NCBI GenBank assembly: GCA_016463765.1
Contig: JAEMQS010000001.1
Span: 1-64,000, forward strand
DNA length: 64,000 nt
Origin: Solirubrobacteraceae bacterium
Lineage (GTDB): Bacteria > Actinomycetota > Thermoleophilia > Solirubrobacterales > Solirubrobacteraceae
Direction: 5' to 3'
The position numbers were made by a program, and so were the translations under genes. Within the stretch, counting starts at the first letter, position 1. The number at the start of each line of letters is the position of its first letter. The notes beneath the pieces are model-generated. The model worked only from the letters and a program-made list of their open reading frames with translations. It was not told the origin of the DNA and made no database searches. This document shows positions 1 to 9,063 of the stretch, one piece after another.

Positions 1-272
1 CGATCGCGCGGGCGCTGCTGACCAAGCCGAAGATGCTGCTCCTCGACGAGCCGACGGAGGGCATCCAGCCGTCCATCGTGGCGGAGATCGAGGAGTCGAT
101 CCTCGCCTTTCACTCCCGGGACGGTTTGGGACTCATGGTCGCCGAGCAATACGTCGAAATGGCGCTGCGCATGGCCGATACGTACGTCGTGCTCGAAGCG
201 GGCATCGTCGTCAACGACGGCCGCACCGCCGACCTGTCGGCGGAGGACGCCTCCAAGCTGCTGGCGATCTGA
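1..272 (+). CDS. ABC transporter ATP-binding protein, UrtE/LivF-like, 5'-truncated
   Basis: This is the C-terminal part of an ABC ATPase; the reading frame is open from base 3 and the start lies outside the window. The visible protein begins IARALLTKPK and contains the Walker B region LLLDEPTEGIQPSIV, then the switch region with VAEQYVEMAL. The wording DEPTEGIQPSIV is what I associate with the urea transporter ATPase UrtE rather than the generic LivF form, but LivF (branched-chain amino acids) remains possible. It would energise a membrane permease pair whose genes should lie upstream. It ends convergently with the following minus-strand GGDEF gene, 46 bp apart. Confidence 0.8.
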   Translation, partial: IARALLTKPKMLLLDEPTEGIQPSIVAEIEESILAFHSRDGLGLMVAEQYVEMALRMADTYVVLEAGIVVNDGRTADLSAEDASKLLAI

Positions 273-318
273 ACCGGAGATCGCCTGCGGACGGGCCGCT
301 GCGGGGTGCGGCGGTCCT

Positions 319-2508
319 TCAGCAGGGTTCGGCGGGATGCGGGCTGGGAGCGGCCCGCATCCCGTCGGGTCCCACCCCCGTCGTCCCCGCGACCATCACG
401 CGGTTGCGGCCCTCGCGCTTGGCCGCCAGCAGCGCGGCGTCGGCCAGCGCGAACGTGGCGTCGTAGTCGAACTGCGTGCCTGAGGCTGAACCCGCGACCC
501 CGAGCGACACCGTCACATCGACGCCCGCCGCGGTGGACCGCGCCACTGCCACGCGGATCCGCTCGGCCACAGCGACCGCGACGTCGGCCCCGGTGCCCGG
601 CAGCAGGATGACGAACTCCTCCCCGCCGATCCGGTACATCGCGTCGAACGCGCGGAGCTCACCGCGCATGCGTTGCGCGACCTCGGCCAGCACCCGGTCG
701 CCGGCCTCATGGCCGTTCGCGTCGTTGATGGCCTTGAAGCGGTCGAGGTCCGCCACGATCACGGCGACGGCCTCGCGTCCCACCGGCCGGTGCGTCAGCT
801 CGGCGATGCGCGCCTCGAGCGCGACGCGGTTCAGCGCGCCCGTCAGGCCATCGCTGACCGCCGCCACCCGCAGCTCGGCGACCCGTGCGCCCATGGCGCT
901 GCCGACGATCGCCATCGAGACCCCGAGCGCGATCGGCAGGACCAGGATGACGGGGTTCGCCGAGATCTCGCTCGCACCGACGGTCAGGGTCGACGCGGCC
1001 ATGAGCGCCGCGGCCCACAGGACCAGGACGACCGTGCCCCGCCCGGGCAGTGACGCCGAGAACCCGAACATCGCGATCGCGAAGATCGGCAGCGCGAAGA
1101 AAACGTCGGGGCCCGCGACGAGCACGGCGCACGCGGCGCCGACCTGCATCGCCATGAACCCCAGCAGGAACGCGTACTCGGGACGTGGCCTCGTGGTCAC
1201 CGCGCGCGTCGCGAGGTCGACGAGCAGCCCGGAGAGCACCACCGGCACCAGGAGCTCCCAGCCGAGCCAGGGCACCATCGAGACGATCGCGACCGTGACC
1301 AGCGCGCTCGTCGCCGCGTTGAACTTGCGCGTGCGCAGGACGATGTCGACGAGGTGCGCACGAGCGATCCCGTCGCGCACGAGCCAGGTGCCCTCGCGGG
1401 CGTCGCTTGCGGCCTCCCGCTGGGGCGCCGGCGCCGGGGCCGCCGCGCGGCCGGCGCGCAGCTCGACGGCGCGCGTGTCGACGTGGTCATCGCCGGCCAG
1501 GAACACCCGATCCCGGCCCGCGGACTTCGCGGCGTACAGCGCCGCGTCGGCCTGCACGAACGCCTGGCGGTACTCGAAGCCGTCGTCGGGCGCGGTGACG
1601 GCGACACCGAACGATGCGGTCAGGGCCACCCCGGCCACCGGCGCACCGGCCACCGCTGCGCGCAGTCGTTCCGCCAGCTCGCGGGCCGCCGTCTCGTCGA
1701 CGCCGGTCACGACGAGCACGAACTCCTCGCCACCGAAGCGGTAGACGGGCACGCCCCCGGCCGCCTCGGCGAGCCGGCGTGAGGCCGCCACGAGCACCGC
1801 ATCGCCCGCAACGTGCCCGAGCGTGTCGTTGATCGTCTTGAAGCGGTCGAGATCGACGATGACGAGCGCGACCCGCTCGTGCGACGCGCGGACCTGGTGG
1901 GTGACCTCGGCGACGCGCGCCTGCAGCGCGGTGCGATTCAGCAAGCCCGTCAGCTCGTCGACGACCGCGTCGTCGCGCGTGACCATGTCCGCGTCGCGGA
2001 CCGCCATCGCGGAGAGCGTGATGACGAGCAGGAGCAGGGCGGGGACCCACAGCGCCGGCGGGATCGCCGCGATCTGATCCCAGGCCGTGGCCAGCGTCAC
2101 CCCGACGAGGGCGACCATCGTCACGACCGCGCCGGCGATCACCGTGCCGCGGCGGAAGCCGGTTGCGGCGAGCAGCATCGGCAGGATCGGGACGCACAGG
2201 ACGTAGACGACCGGCCCCTGGGCGAGCGCGACGCTCAGCGCCATCATCGCCACCGCGAAGACCCACGCCGCGAACGCCCCCCAGTCACCCCACCGCCGGA
2301 AGACCGGCGGAGCCTGCGAGATCCCGAAGGCCAGCCCGGCGGCCACGAGCGGCAGCATCATCAGCCAGCCGTAGACCGGGATGGCGACCACGGCCGGCAC
2401 CACGAGCACGGCGACGGCACGCAGCTGCGCAGGCGCGAGCCGCGCGGCCATGTCGAGCAGCCGCTCGCGCTCCGCGCCATCGCGGTAGAGCAGGCGGCCG
2501 GCGTTCAT
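319..2508 (-). CDS. Membrane protein with two GGDEF domains (tandem TM-GGDEF units)
   Basis: A predicted diguanylate cyclase of 729 aa built as two similar halves. Each half has a block of hydrophobic helices (about residues 30-170 and 400-545) followed by a GGDEF domain. The signatures are RFGGEEF near residue 259 and RIGGEEF near 628. Both domains keep the DLDRFK and ND...GH..GD elements. Only the second has an RxxD inhibitory site (RAFD) five residues before GGEEF. The ORF track extends it to 877 aa, but that N-terminus is an Arg/Gly/Pro-rich shadow of the kinase gene. I start at the ATG giving MNAGRLLYRD; an in-frame ATG 18 nt upstream is also possible, and neither has a clear ribosome site. 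It lies 68 bp downstream of the hybrid kinase and is probably the last gene of that operon. Confidence 0.85.
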   Translation of the reverse strand: MNAGRLLYRDGAERERLLDMAARLAPAQLRAVAVLVVPAVVAIPVYGWLMMLPLVAAGLAFGISQAPPVFRRWGDWGAFAAWVFAVAMMALSVALAQGPVVYVLCVPILPMLLAATGFRRGTVIAGAVVTMVALVGVTLATAWDQIAAIPPALWVPALLLLVITLSAMAVRDADMVTRDDAVVDELTGLLNRTALQARVAEVTHQVRASHERVALVIVDLDRFKTINDTLGHVAGDAVLVAASRRLAEAAGGVPVYRFGGEEFVLVVTGVDETAARELAERLRAAVAGAPVAGVALTASFGVAVTAPDDGFEYRQAFVQADAALYAAKSAGRDRVFLAGDDHVDTRAVELRAGRAAAPAPAPQREAASDAREGTWLVRDGIARAHLVDIVLRTRKFNAATSALVTVAIVSMVPWLGWELLVPVVLSGLLVDLATRAVTTRPRPEYAFLLGFMAMQVGAACAVLVAGPDVFFALPIFAIAMFGFSASLPGRGTVVLVLWAAALMAASTLTVGASEISANPVILVLPIALGVSMAIVGSAMGARVAELRVAAVSDGLTGALNRVALEARIAELTHRPVGREAVAVIVADLDRFKAINDANGHEAGDRVLAEVAQRMRGELRAFDAMYRIGGEEFVILLPGTGADVAVAVAERIRVAVARSTAAGVDVTVSLGVAGSASGTQFDYDATFALADAALLAAKREGRNRVMVAGTTGVGPDGMRAAPSPHPAEPC

Positions 2509-2576
2509 GCACCATGCTGTCGGCATGCCAGGGCCGATCGCACAGCTTCGGCGCGACCGGCTGGCCGAACTACGGG

Positions 2577-5483
2577 TCAGCGCCCGGCGGGCATGACCGC
2601 GACCAGCGCGTTGCGCAGCTCGTGCAGCAGGAGCTCCAGGTCCTCCGCGGGCGTCGCCGGGGCGACGGCCGCGTGCTCCAGGCGCTCGGCGGTGTCCGCC
2701 ACCGCCCATGCCCCCACGACCCGGCTCGCGCCGAGGATCTGGTGGGCGCGGCGGCGGAGGTCCTGGCGGTCGCCCAGCTCCAGGGCGGCGGTCAGCGCGA
2801 GGAGGTCCTCCCGGACCGACTCGGCGTACGACGCGAGGATCTGCGCGCCGAGCGCCTGATCGCCGGCGGCCATCTCGTCCAGGGCGCTCGCGTCCACCGC
2901 GGGCGGCACACGCAGCGCGCCGTCGGCCGGGGCCGGCTCCCCGGCCGGCCACGGCACGTCGGGCAGCCAGCGGCGGAGGGTGCCGGCCAGGATGTCCATG
3001 GTGGTCGGCTTGGTGACGATGTCGTCCATGCCCGCGTCACGGCAGCGCTCCAGCTCGCCCTGCAGGGCGCTGGCGGTGAGCGCCAGCAACGGCACCCGCG
3101 GCGCGCCCGCCTCGGCCTCCGCGCGCCGCAGCCGGCGCGCGAGCTCGTACCCGTCGACGTGGGGCAGCTGGATGTCGGTGAACACCAGTCCGTAGGAACC
3201 TGCCGCGTACAGCGCCAGCGCCTGCTGGGCGTCCGCGGCCACGTCGACGCGGAACCCGATGGCCTCGAGCTGCCCCGCGAGGACCTGGCGGTTGACCGCG
3301 TTGTCCTCCACGAGCAGCAGCAGGCTTCCCTCGCGCACCGCGGCCTCGCGGCTCGGCAGCGACCGGCGCCCCGTGAACGTCACCCGTGCTTCGCCGATGC
3401 CGGGCTCCACGTCGTCGGCCGACCCCACGGGAAGCCCGAGTTCCACCCGCACCGTCGTGCCGCGAGCGACGGCGCTGCGCAGCGTGACCTCCCCGTCCAT
3501 CGCCTCCACGAGCTGCCGGACGATCGCCAGGCCGAGCCCGGTGCCCTCGCTGCTGCGCGCGTTGTCGACGCTGGCCTGCGTGAACGGCTTGAACAGCCGC
3601 CGCTGATCCTCGTCGGAGATCCCGATGCCGGTGTCACGGACCTCGAACGCCACGCGCTGCTCGGCGTCGCCGGCCGCCCCCGCGAGGACCTGCACGGCGA
3701 TCTCCACCCCACCCTCGCGCGTGAACTTCAGCGCGTTGCCGATGAGGTTGCCGAGAATCTGCCGCAGCCGCGCGGCGTCGACCTCGTGCGCGGGCGCGAG
3801 CCGGTCGTCGACCGCGGTGCTCAGGGCCAGGCCGCGAGCGGCGGCGACATGGCGGTACTGGGCCGCGATGTCCTCGACCAGCGGCCCGACCCGCACCGTC
3901 GACGGCGACAGATCGAGGAAGCCCGCCTCGATCTTCGAGAAGTCCAGCACGTCGCCGATGACCGAGAGCAGTGCGCGCGCGGACCCCATCGCGACGTCGA
4001 CGAGCTCGCGCTGGCGCGGATCGAGGTCGCTCAGCGCGAGGATCTCCAGCGTGCCCGTCACCGCCACGAGAGGGGTGCGCAGCTCGTGGCTCATCATCGC
4101 CAGGAACGCCGACTTCGCGCGATCGGCCGCCTCGGCGTCCTCCCGGGCGCGGCGCAGGTCGGCCTCGAGCATCTTGCGCTCGGTGAGGTCGGCGACGTAG
4201 CCGTAGAGGTCGGCCGACCCGTCCTCGTTGCGCTGCGCCAGCGCCTGGCCCTGCATCCAGCGGATGCCCCCGTCCGGCGACGCGATCCGGTACTCCCGCT
4301 GCCACGTCCCCCCGGTCCGGGCGGCCAGGAGCATCGAGTCCAGCCATCCGCCGCGATCCTCCGGCAGCACCGCGCGCGCCATCCCCGGGAAGTCGACGTC
4401 CTGGTTGCCGTCGACGCGGTGGATGCTGCCGTGGCGGCTGGCGAACCGCACGCTGAACGCGCCCTCGGGGTCGACGTGGAACTGGAACACCGCCCCGGGC
4501 ACGCGGTCGGCGATGGTCTGCAGGCGGTTCGACGCCTCGCGGGCCTCGCGCTCGGCGCGCCGCCGGGCGGCGAGGTCACGCTGCACCGCGTCGGCCATCT
4601 CGTTGAAGTCGCCCGCGAGCTGTGCGAGCTCCTGCACGCCGGCGGGGGTCGGCCGCTGGGACCAGTCGCCGCGGGTGATCCGCTGCGTCGCCTCGGCGAG
4701 CTTGCTGAGCGGCCGCACGATCGAGCGGCGGGCGATCACGAGCGTCGCGAGCAGGGTGCCGATGAGGACGATGAGGATCGCGGTCTGCGCGGCGAGCAGC
4801 CGGTCGGTCCGCGTCTGCAGCTGCGCGGCGCGCCGTTCGGTTCGCGCGTCGACGAGTGCGGTGAACTCGTCGATCGCCGCCATGATGACGTCCTTCTGGC
4901 GGTGATACTCGGCGTCGACGAGCAACCGGTTCTCGTCGTCGACGTCCTGGAGGTAATCCGCGTCGACGCCCCGCGCGATCCGCGGCGCCACCCGCTCCAT
5001 GACTTCCGTCTCCAGGACCGCCAGCCCGTTGGACGCGCGCAGCGACGCGTTCAGGGCGGCGAACTCCTCGGGCTCGAACTGCGCACGGCGCATGAGCTCC
5101 ACCAGCGACGCCGGCGGCCCGGTCTGGATCGCCTCATTCGGGTTCGCCAGCACGTGGTCCCAGAAGGAACTGTCGTAGTCCGTCGGGCGGCGCGCGTCGC
5201 CGGAGCGGATGTCCAGGATCTGGTCGTAGTACTCGCGGTAGCGCGGGTCGCCCGTCGTGACGTACAGGCGCACCATGCGCGTGAGGTCGTTCGAGCTCTG
5301 GCGCATCTGGTCCGACAGCCGGAACGACGTGACCCGCTGGCGCTCGGCGTTCGTGCGGTCGGTCGCGGTCTGGACCTGCAAGAGCGTGACGAGCGACAGC
5401 AGCGTGGACAGCACGAGCACGATGACCAGCAGCACCGCCAGGAGCTGACGGATGGACAGCGCGCGGCGCCCGGGCGCGCTCAC
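2577..5483 (-). CDS. Hybrid sensor histidine kinase (sensor-HAMP-PAS-HisKA-HATPase-REC-HPt)
   Basis: A membrane-bound phosphorelay kinase of about 968 aa. An N-terminal TM (LLAVLLVIVLVLSTLL) is followed by a roughly 200-residue extracytoplasmic helical sensor, a second TM (TAILIVLIGTLLATLVIA) and HAMP. Next come a PAS domain, HisKA with the phospho-acceptor in FLAMMSHELRTPL (about residue 466) and HATPase_c (DTGIGI, GTGLGLAI). A receiver follows (DNAVNRQ, acceptor Asp in FTDIQLPHVDG, Lys in TKP). The C-terminal HPt has AHQILGASRVVGA, with the usual Lys after the His replaced. I choose the GTG at 5483 rather than the ORF-track start: it forms a GTGA overlap with the upstream response-regulator stop and has GGGAG ten bases before it. 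The likely phosphoacceptor partner is that regulator. Confidence 0.9.
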   Translation of the reverse strand: MSAPGRRALSIRQLLAVLLVIVLVLSTLLSLVTLLQVQTATDRTNAERQRVTSFRLSDQMRQSSNDLTRMVRLYVTTGDPRYREYYDQILDIRSGDARRPTDYDSSFWDHVLANPNEAIQTGPPASLVELMRRAQFEPEEFAALNASLRASNGLAVLETEVMERVAPRIARGVDADYLQDVDDENRLLVDAEYHRQKDVIMAAIDEFTALVDARTERRAAQLQTRTDRLLAAQTAILIVLIGTLLATLVIARRSIVRPLSKLAEATQRITRGDWSQRPTPAGVQELAQLAGDFNEMADAVQRDLAARRRAEREAREASNRLQTIADRVPGAVFQFHVDPEGAFSVRFASRHGSIHRVDGNQDVDFPGMARAVLPEDRGGWLDSMLLAARTGGTWQREYRIASPDGGIRWMQGQALAQRNEDGSADLYGYVADLTERKMLEADLRRAREDAEAADRAKSAFLAMMSHELRTPLVAVTGTLEILALSDLDPRQRELVDVAMGSARALLSVIGDVLDFSKIEAGFLDLSPSTVRVGPLVEDIAAQYRHVAAARGLALSTAVDDRLAPAHEVDAARLRQILGNLIGNALKFTREGGVEIAVQVLAGAAGDAEQRVAFEVRDTGIGISDEDQRRLFKPFTQASVDNARSSEGTGLGLAIVRQLVEAMDGEVTLRSAVARGTTVRVELGLPVGSADDVEPGIGEARVTFTGRRSLPSREAAVREGSLLLLVEDNAVNRQVLAGQLEAIGFRVDVAADAQQALALYAAGSYGLVFTDIQLPHVDGYELARRLRRAEAEAGAPRVPLLALTASALQGELERCRDAGMDDIVTKPTTMDILAGTLRRWLPDVPWPAGEPAPADGALRVPPAVDASALDEMAAGDQALGAQILASYAESVREDLLALTAALELGDRQDLRRRAHQILGASRVVGAWAVADTAERLEHAAVAPATPAEDLELLLHELRNALVAVMPAGR

Positions 5484-6667
5484 CGCGAGGCGGCTCCCGC
5501 CCACGCCGCGATCTGCCCGACGGCCAGCGGGGGGCCGACGGCGCGCCCCTGCGCGCGGTCAGCGCCGAGCTGGGCGAGCAGGTCGCGGTCGCCGGGCGTG
5601 TCACAGCCGTCAGCGACCACGCGCACGCCGCGCTCGCGCAGCGCGCGGATCGTCGCCTCCAGCGCGTCGGCCCGCTGCTCAGCGCCCGGCTGGGTGGCAC
5701 CCATCACGGCGTCGCGGGCCAGCATCACCTCGGTCAGCGGCAGGCCGTCGGGGCCGCCGAGGGTCGCGTCGCCCGCCGTGAACCCGTCGAGCGCGAGACC
5801 GAATCCGCGGACGCGCAGGCGCGTCAGGACGTCGAGCTGCACCGCGGTGACCGGCAGCTCGGGCTCGCGCGGCAGCGCGATGCACAGCCGGCGCGGGTCG
5901 ACGCCGTTCTCCCGGGCGCGCTCGGCCAGCCGGTCGGCCAGCGCCAGGTCGGCACAGGCCGCCGGGGGGATGATGATCGTCGCGTCGATCCGCACGGCCG
6001 GGTCGTCGAGCTCGAGCAGCGCCTCGCACGCCGCATCGAGGACGTGCTCGGCGACCGCGACCGCGACGTCGTGCGCGGCGGTCGCCGCGAGATCGGTGGC
6101 CGCGTCGACGGGTCCGTGGCCGTTGGCGCCGCGCCACGCGCGGGCCTGCAGACCCGCCGGGCGGCCGGTCATGAGGTCGACCCGCGGCAGGAGCGGCACG
6201 GTGATCTCCCCGGCGTGCAGCGCGGCCATCCAGGCGTTCGTCTGCGCCTCGTCGCCGTCGCGCTCACCACGCCGCGCGAGCGGCCGGTGCAGGCCCACGA
6301 CCTCGAGCAGCCGGCGCGCCGTCAGCGGCTTGCGCACCGCCCCGAGCACCTGGAGGCCGTACGCCCGCGCGGTCGTCTCGGCCGCGCGCAGCACCCCGTC
6401 GTCCAGCCCGCTGGCGATCACGATCGCGGTGTCGATGCTGCGCTCGGAGACGTGGCGCAGGAACTCGACGCCGTCCATCCCCGGCATGTCGAGGTCGACC
6501 ACGACCACGTCGGGCTTCGGCTCCCCCGACAGCAGCGCGAGCGCCCGCTCGCCGTCCTCGGCCTCGAGCAGGCGGCCGGCACCGAGGTTGGCGAGGATCT
6601 GCAGCATCGTCCGACGCTGGAACTCGTGATCCTCGACGACCATCACGGTGCAGTCGGCGAGCGTCAT
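5480..6667 (-). CDS. Response regulator: receiver plus degenerate EAL domain (RocR-like layout)
   Basis: 395 aa. The receiver (about 1-125) looks functional: MVVEDHE acidic pair, acceptor Asp in VVDLDMPGMDG, Ser in IASG and Lys in RKPL. The C-terminal 250 residues align in layout with an EAL domain but lack its catalytic residues. The EAL motif reads ARA (LQARAWRG), the Asn of the FN motif is gone (IIIPPA), and the ETE segment is ALPREPEL. DDFG is DGFT, the KxD lysine is missing (VMLAR), and the late EGVE is ADGCD. It is therefore probably a c-di-GMP sensor or a protein-protein output module, not a phosphodiesterase. ATG overlaps the upstream stop (ATGA), so it is translationally coupled to the LuxR gene, and it precedes the hybrid kinase that could phosphorylate it. 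Confidence 0.85.
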   Translation of the reverse strand: MTLADCTVMVVEDHEFQRRTMLQILANLGAGRLLEAEDGERALALLSGEPKPDVVVVDLDMPGMDGVEFLRHVSERSIDTAIVIASGLDDGVLRAAETTARAYGLQVLGAVRKPLTARRLLEVVGLHRPLARRGERDGDEAQTNAWMAALHAGEITVPLLPRVDLMTGRPAGLQARAWRGANGHGPVDAATDLAATAAHDVAVAVAEHVLDAACEALLELDDPAVRIDATIIIPPAACADLALADRLAERARENGVDPRRLCIALPREPELPVTAVQLDVLTRLRVRGFGLALDGFTAGDATLGGPDGLPLTEVMLARDAVMGATQPGAEQRADALEATIRALRERGVRVVADGCDTPGDRDLLAQLGADRAQGRAVGPPLAVGQIAAWAGAASR

Positions 6668-9030
6668 CGGGGGTCCTCCCTGGCAATCAGCGGAATGGCG
6701 TCGTCGGCATCGGCCCCGGCGAGCAGCCCGAGGTCGCGGCCCCGCTGGACCGCCTCCTCCCGGGAAGCGACGCCGAGCTTCGCGTAGAGCGCCCGCGTGT
6801 GGGTCTTGATCGTGTTGCGGCTGATGAAGAGGTCGTCGGCGACCCGGCGCAGGCTGCCGCGGCCCGCCAGCGCGGCGAGGACCTCGAGCTCCCGCGCGCT
6901 GAGTTCGTCCGTGGTCGCGGCCGGCGGCGAGGACGCGCGGCGCGCCCGGGCCGGCGGGTCGCTGCGCAGGACCGCGTCCAGTGCACTCGGGAGCGCTCCG
7001 GCATCGCGGGCGCCGGCCAGCCGTGCGCGGGCCTCGTCGACCGCCACCCGCGCCGCGTCGGGCTCGTCGAGCGCCGCGTGCGCACGTGCGAGCTCCAGGA
7101 GGACAGCCGGGACCATCAGGGAAGAATCGCGCCAGCCGCGCGCCAGGTCCAGTCCGGCCCGGCAGGCGAGGACGGCTTCGGCCGGGCGGTCGGTGCGGGT
7201 CAGCAGGCGCGCCCTGGCGTACGTCACCGGAAGGGTGTGCGGCGAGGCGCGCAACGGCCCGCCGTCACGCTCGGCCACCGCGGTGCCGACCAGCGCCCGC
7301 GCCTCACCCACATCACCGCGACGCAGCGCGGCCAGGCCGAGGACCGCGCGCGGTAGGTAGGCCACCAGCGGCAGGCCGGCCGACGGCAGGTGCACGTGCT
7401 CGGCGAGGGCATGCTGCGCCAGGTGCTCGGCGTCCGCATCGTCGCCGAGGAGGTGCAGGTGCCACGCCGTCAGTGCCTCGACCGCCGCGCGCACCGGGGC
7501 GCCGCGGGGCAGCTGCGCCAGCGCCTGGCGGGCCGCCGCGACCGCGCCGCCGAGGTCGTCGAAGCACAGCATCGCCTCCAGGCACTGGGCCGCCAGCGCG
7601 TACGACGCGGTGCCGTCGGGCATCGGCCCGGACCAGCCCGCGGCCTCGCCGGTCTGCAGCCACCCGTCGCGGCGCTCGCGGTCGCCGTCCAGCGCGGCGA
7701 GCAGCGCGCTGACGTAACACAGGCGCGCGTCGCCGCCGACGACGTCGGCCGGGAACTGCGCCAGCCATTCGCGCGCCCGCCCGCCCAGGGCACCGGACTG
7801 CACGAAGCGAATGCTGTGGCAGGTCAGCAGCTCGGCGGCGAGGTCCCAGTCGCGCGCGGCGAGGTAGTGGTGCATCGCCTCGACGAGCTCTCCCTCCCCG
7901 CCCTCGGTCTCGAACCACCCGCCAGCGCGGACGTGCAGCTCGCGCGCGCGCTGGGGGTCCGCGGCCTGCAGGCGGTTGCGCAGGACGTCGCGCAGCAGGT
8001 GGTGGCAGCGAAACCAGGTTCGCGACCGGTCCAGCGGGCTGAGCAGCAGCGACGACCGCGTCAGGCTGGTGAACGCGTCGCGCGTCGCGGGCGTGTCGCC
8101 CAGGAGGCGGACGCAGAGGTCGGCGTTGAAGCGGTCGAGCACCGCCGTCTCGAGGATGAACCGCCGCTCGTGCTCGGGCGAGCTGCGCAGCACCTCGTCG
8201 GTCAGGTCGCCGATGAGGTCCTCGTCGGACGCGCGCAGCTGCTCGACCACGTCGTCGGGCGCGTCGCCGAGGCGCAGGCGCAGCGCCGCGAGGTACAGCG
8301 CGGCAGGCCAGCCCTCCGTGCGCCGCTCCAGCGCCGCGATGTCGTCGGCGGCCAGGCTCAGGCCCAGGGCGTCGCGCAGGAACCGTCCCGCCTCGTCGGG
8401 GTCGAAGCGCAGGTCGTCGGCGCGGACGTCGAGCGCCTCGCCGTGGCCGCGCATGCGGCTCAGGGCGTCGAGCCCGGGATCGCGGCGCGTGGCGATCATG
8501 ACGCTGTGCGCCCGCGGCAGCCGGGCCAGGAACCAGTCGACGCTCTCCCGGGTCCCGGGATCGTCGAGCGCGAGGTGCAGGTCGTCGAGGACGAGCGTCA
8601 CGGGCGCCTCGATCTCGGCCAGCGCGTCGAGCAGCGCGATGAGCACCCCTGCGCGCAGGTCGGCGTCCGGCGCCTCCGCGGCGTCGAGCGCCGGGGCCAG
8701 GGCGTCGCCCACGATCGGCTGCAGCGCCGTGAGGACGGCGAGCCACAGCCGCGCGCCCTCGTCGTCGCAGTCCACGGACACCCAGGCGACCCGGTCCCCG
8801 TCCGGCGCGCGCCCCGCCCACTGGGCCAGCAGCGTCGACTTGCCGAAGCCCGCGGGCGCGCTGACGACCACCACCCGCGCGGCGCTGCGGGAGATGGCGT
8901 CGAGGAGCATCGAGCGCTCGACATGCTCGGCGCGCACGGGCGGCCGGTGGAACTTCGTCTGCGGGAACAAGCGGACGCGGGATTCTGCGGCGTTTGCGGC
9001 CGCTTCACAACCGCCGGCGTGTCGAATCAC
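6664..9030 (-). CDS. MalT/LAL-type LuxR family transcriptional regulator with NTPase domain
   Basis: 788 aa. The N-terminus resembles other MalT-like regulators (FPQTKFHRPP followed by the Walker A APAGFGKSTLL, residues about 55-70). The Walker B-like VTLVLDDLHL follows. A long helical middle region suggests TPR-like repeats. The C-terminus is a LuxR HTH: LSARELEVLAALAGRG...VADDLFISRNTIKTHTRALYAKLGV. Such proteins are ATP-dependent activators that sense an inducer through the middle region; the inducer here is unknown. Start is GTG at 9030; no good alternative start is visible downstream before the conserved region. It is followed directly (ATGA overlap) by the receiver-EAL gene, which ties it to the signalling operon. 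Confidence 0.88.
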   Translation of the reverse strand: MIRHAGGCEAAANAAESRVRLFPQTKFHRPPVRAEHVERSMLLDAISRSAARVVVVSAPAGFGKSTLLAQWAGRAPDGDRVAWVSVDCDDEGARLWLAVLTALQPIVGDALAPALDAAEAPDADLRAGVLIALLDALAEIEAPVTLVLDDLHLALDDPGTRESVDWFLARLPRAHSVMIATRRDPGLDALSRMRGHGEALDVRADDLRFDPDEAGRFLRDALGLSLAADDIAALERRTEGWPAALYLAALRLRLGDAPDDVVEQLRASDEDLIGDLTDEVLRSSPEHERRFILETAVLDRFNADLCVRLLGDTPATRDAFTSLTRSSLLLSPLDRSRTWFRCHHLLRDVLRNRLQAADPQRARELHVRAGGWFETEGGEGELVEAMHHYLAARDWDLAAELLTCHSIRFVQSGALGGRAREWLAQFPADVVGGDARLCYVSALLAALDGDRERRDGWLQTGEAAGWSGPMPDGTASYALAAQCLEAMLCFDDLGGAVAAARQALAQLPRGAPVRAAVEALTAWHLHLLGDDADAEHLAQHALAEHVHLPSAGLPLVAYLPRAVLGLAALRRGDVGEARALVGTAVAERDGGPLRASPHTLPVTYARARLLTRTDRPAEAVLACRAGLDLARGWRDSSLMVPAVLLELARAHAALDEPDAARVAVDEARARLAGARDAGALPSALDAVLRSDPPARARRASSPPAATTDELSARELEVLAALAGRGSLRRVADDLFISRNTIKTHTRALYAKLGVASREEAVQRGRDLGLLAGADADDAIPLIAREDPR

Positions 9031-9063
9031 CCCGGGTGAGTGGTTCGCCCGGGTGGCGGGTGA

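Noticed and set aside
2163-6629. 1488-aa plus-strand ORF
   Set aside because: It is antisense to the kinase and response-regulator genes, whose domains are unmistakable; its translation is Arg/Ala/Gly/Pro-rich with no motif. Long antisense ORFs are expected at this GC content.
9028-9063. Palindromic CCCGGG-rich segment between tenA and the LuxR gene
   Set aside because: Arms match only imperfectly and the tight operon spacing argues against a terminator; it may be chance in GC-rich DNA.
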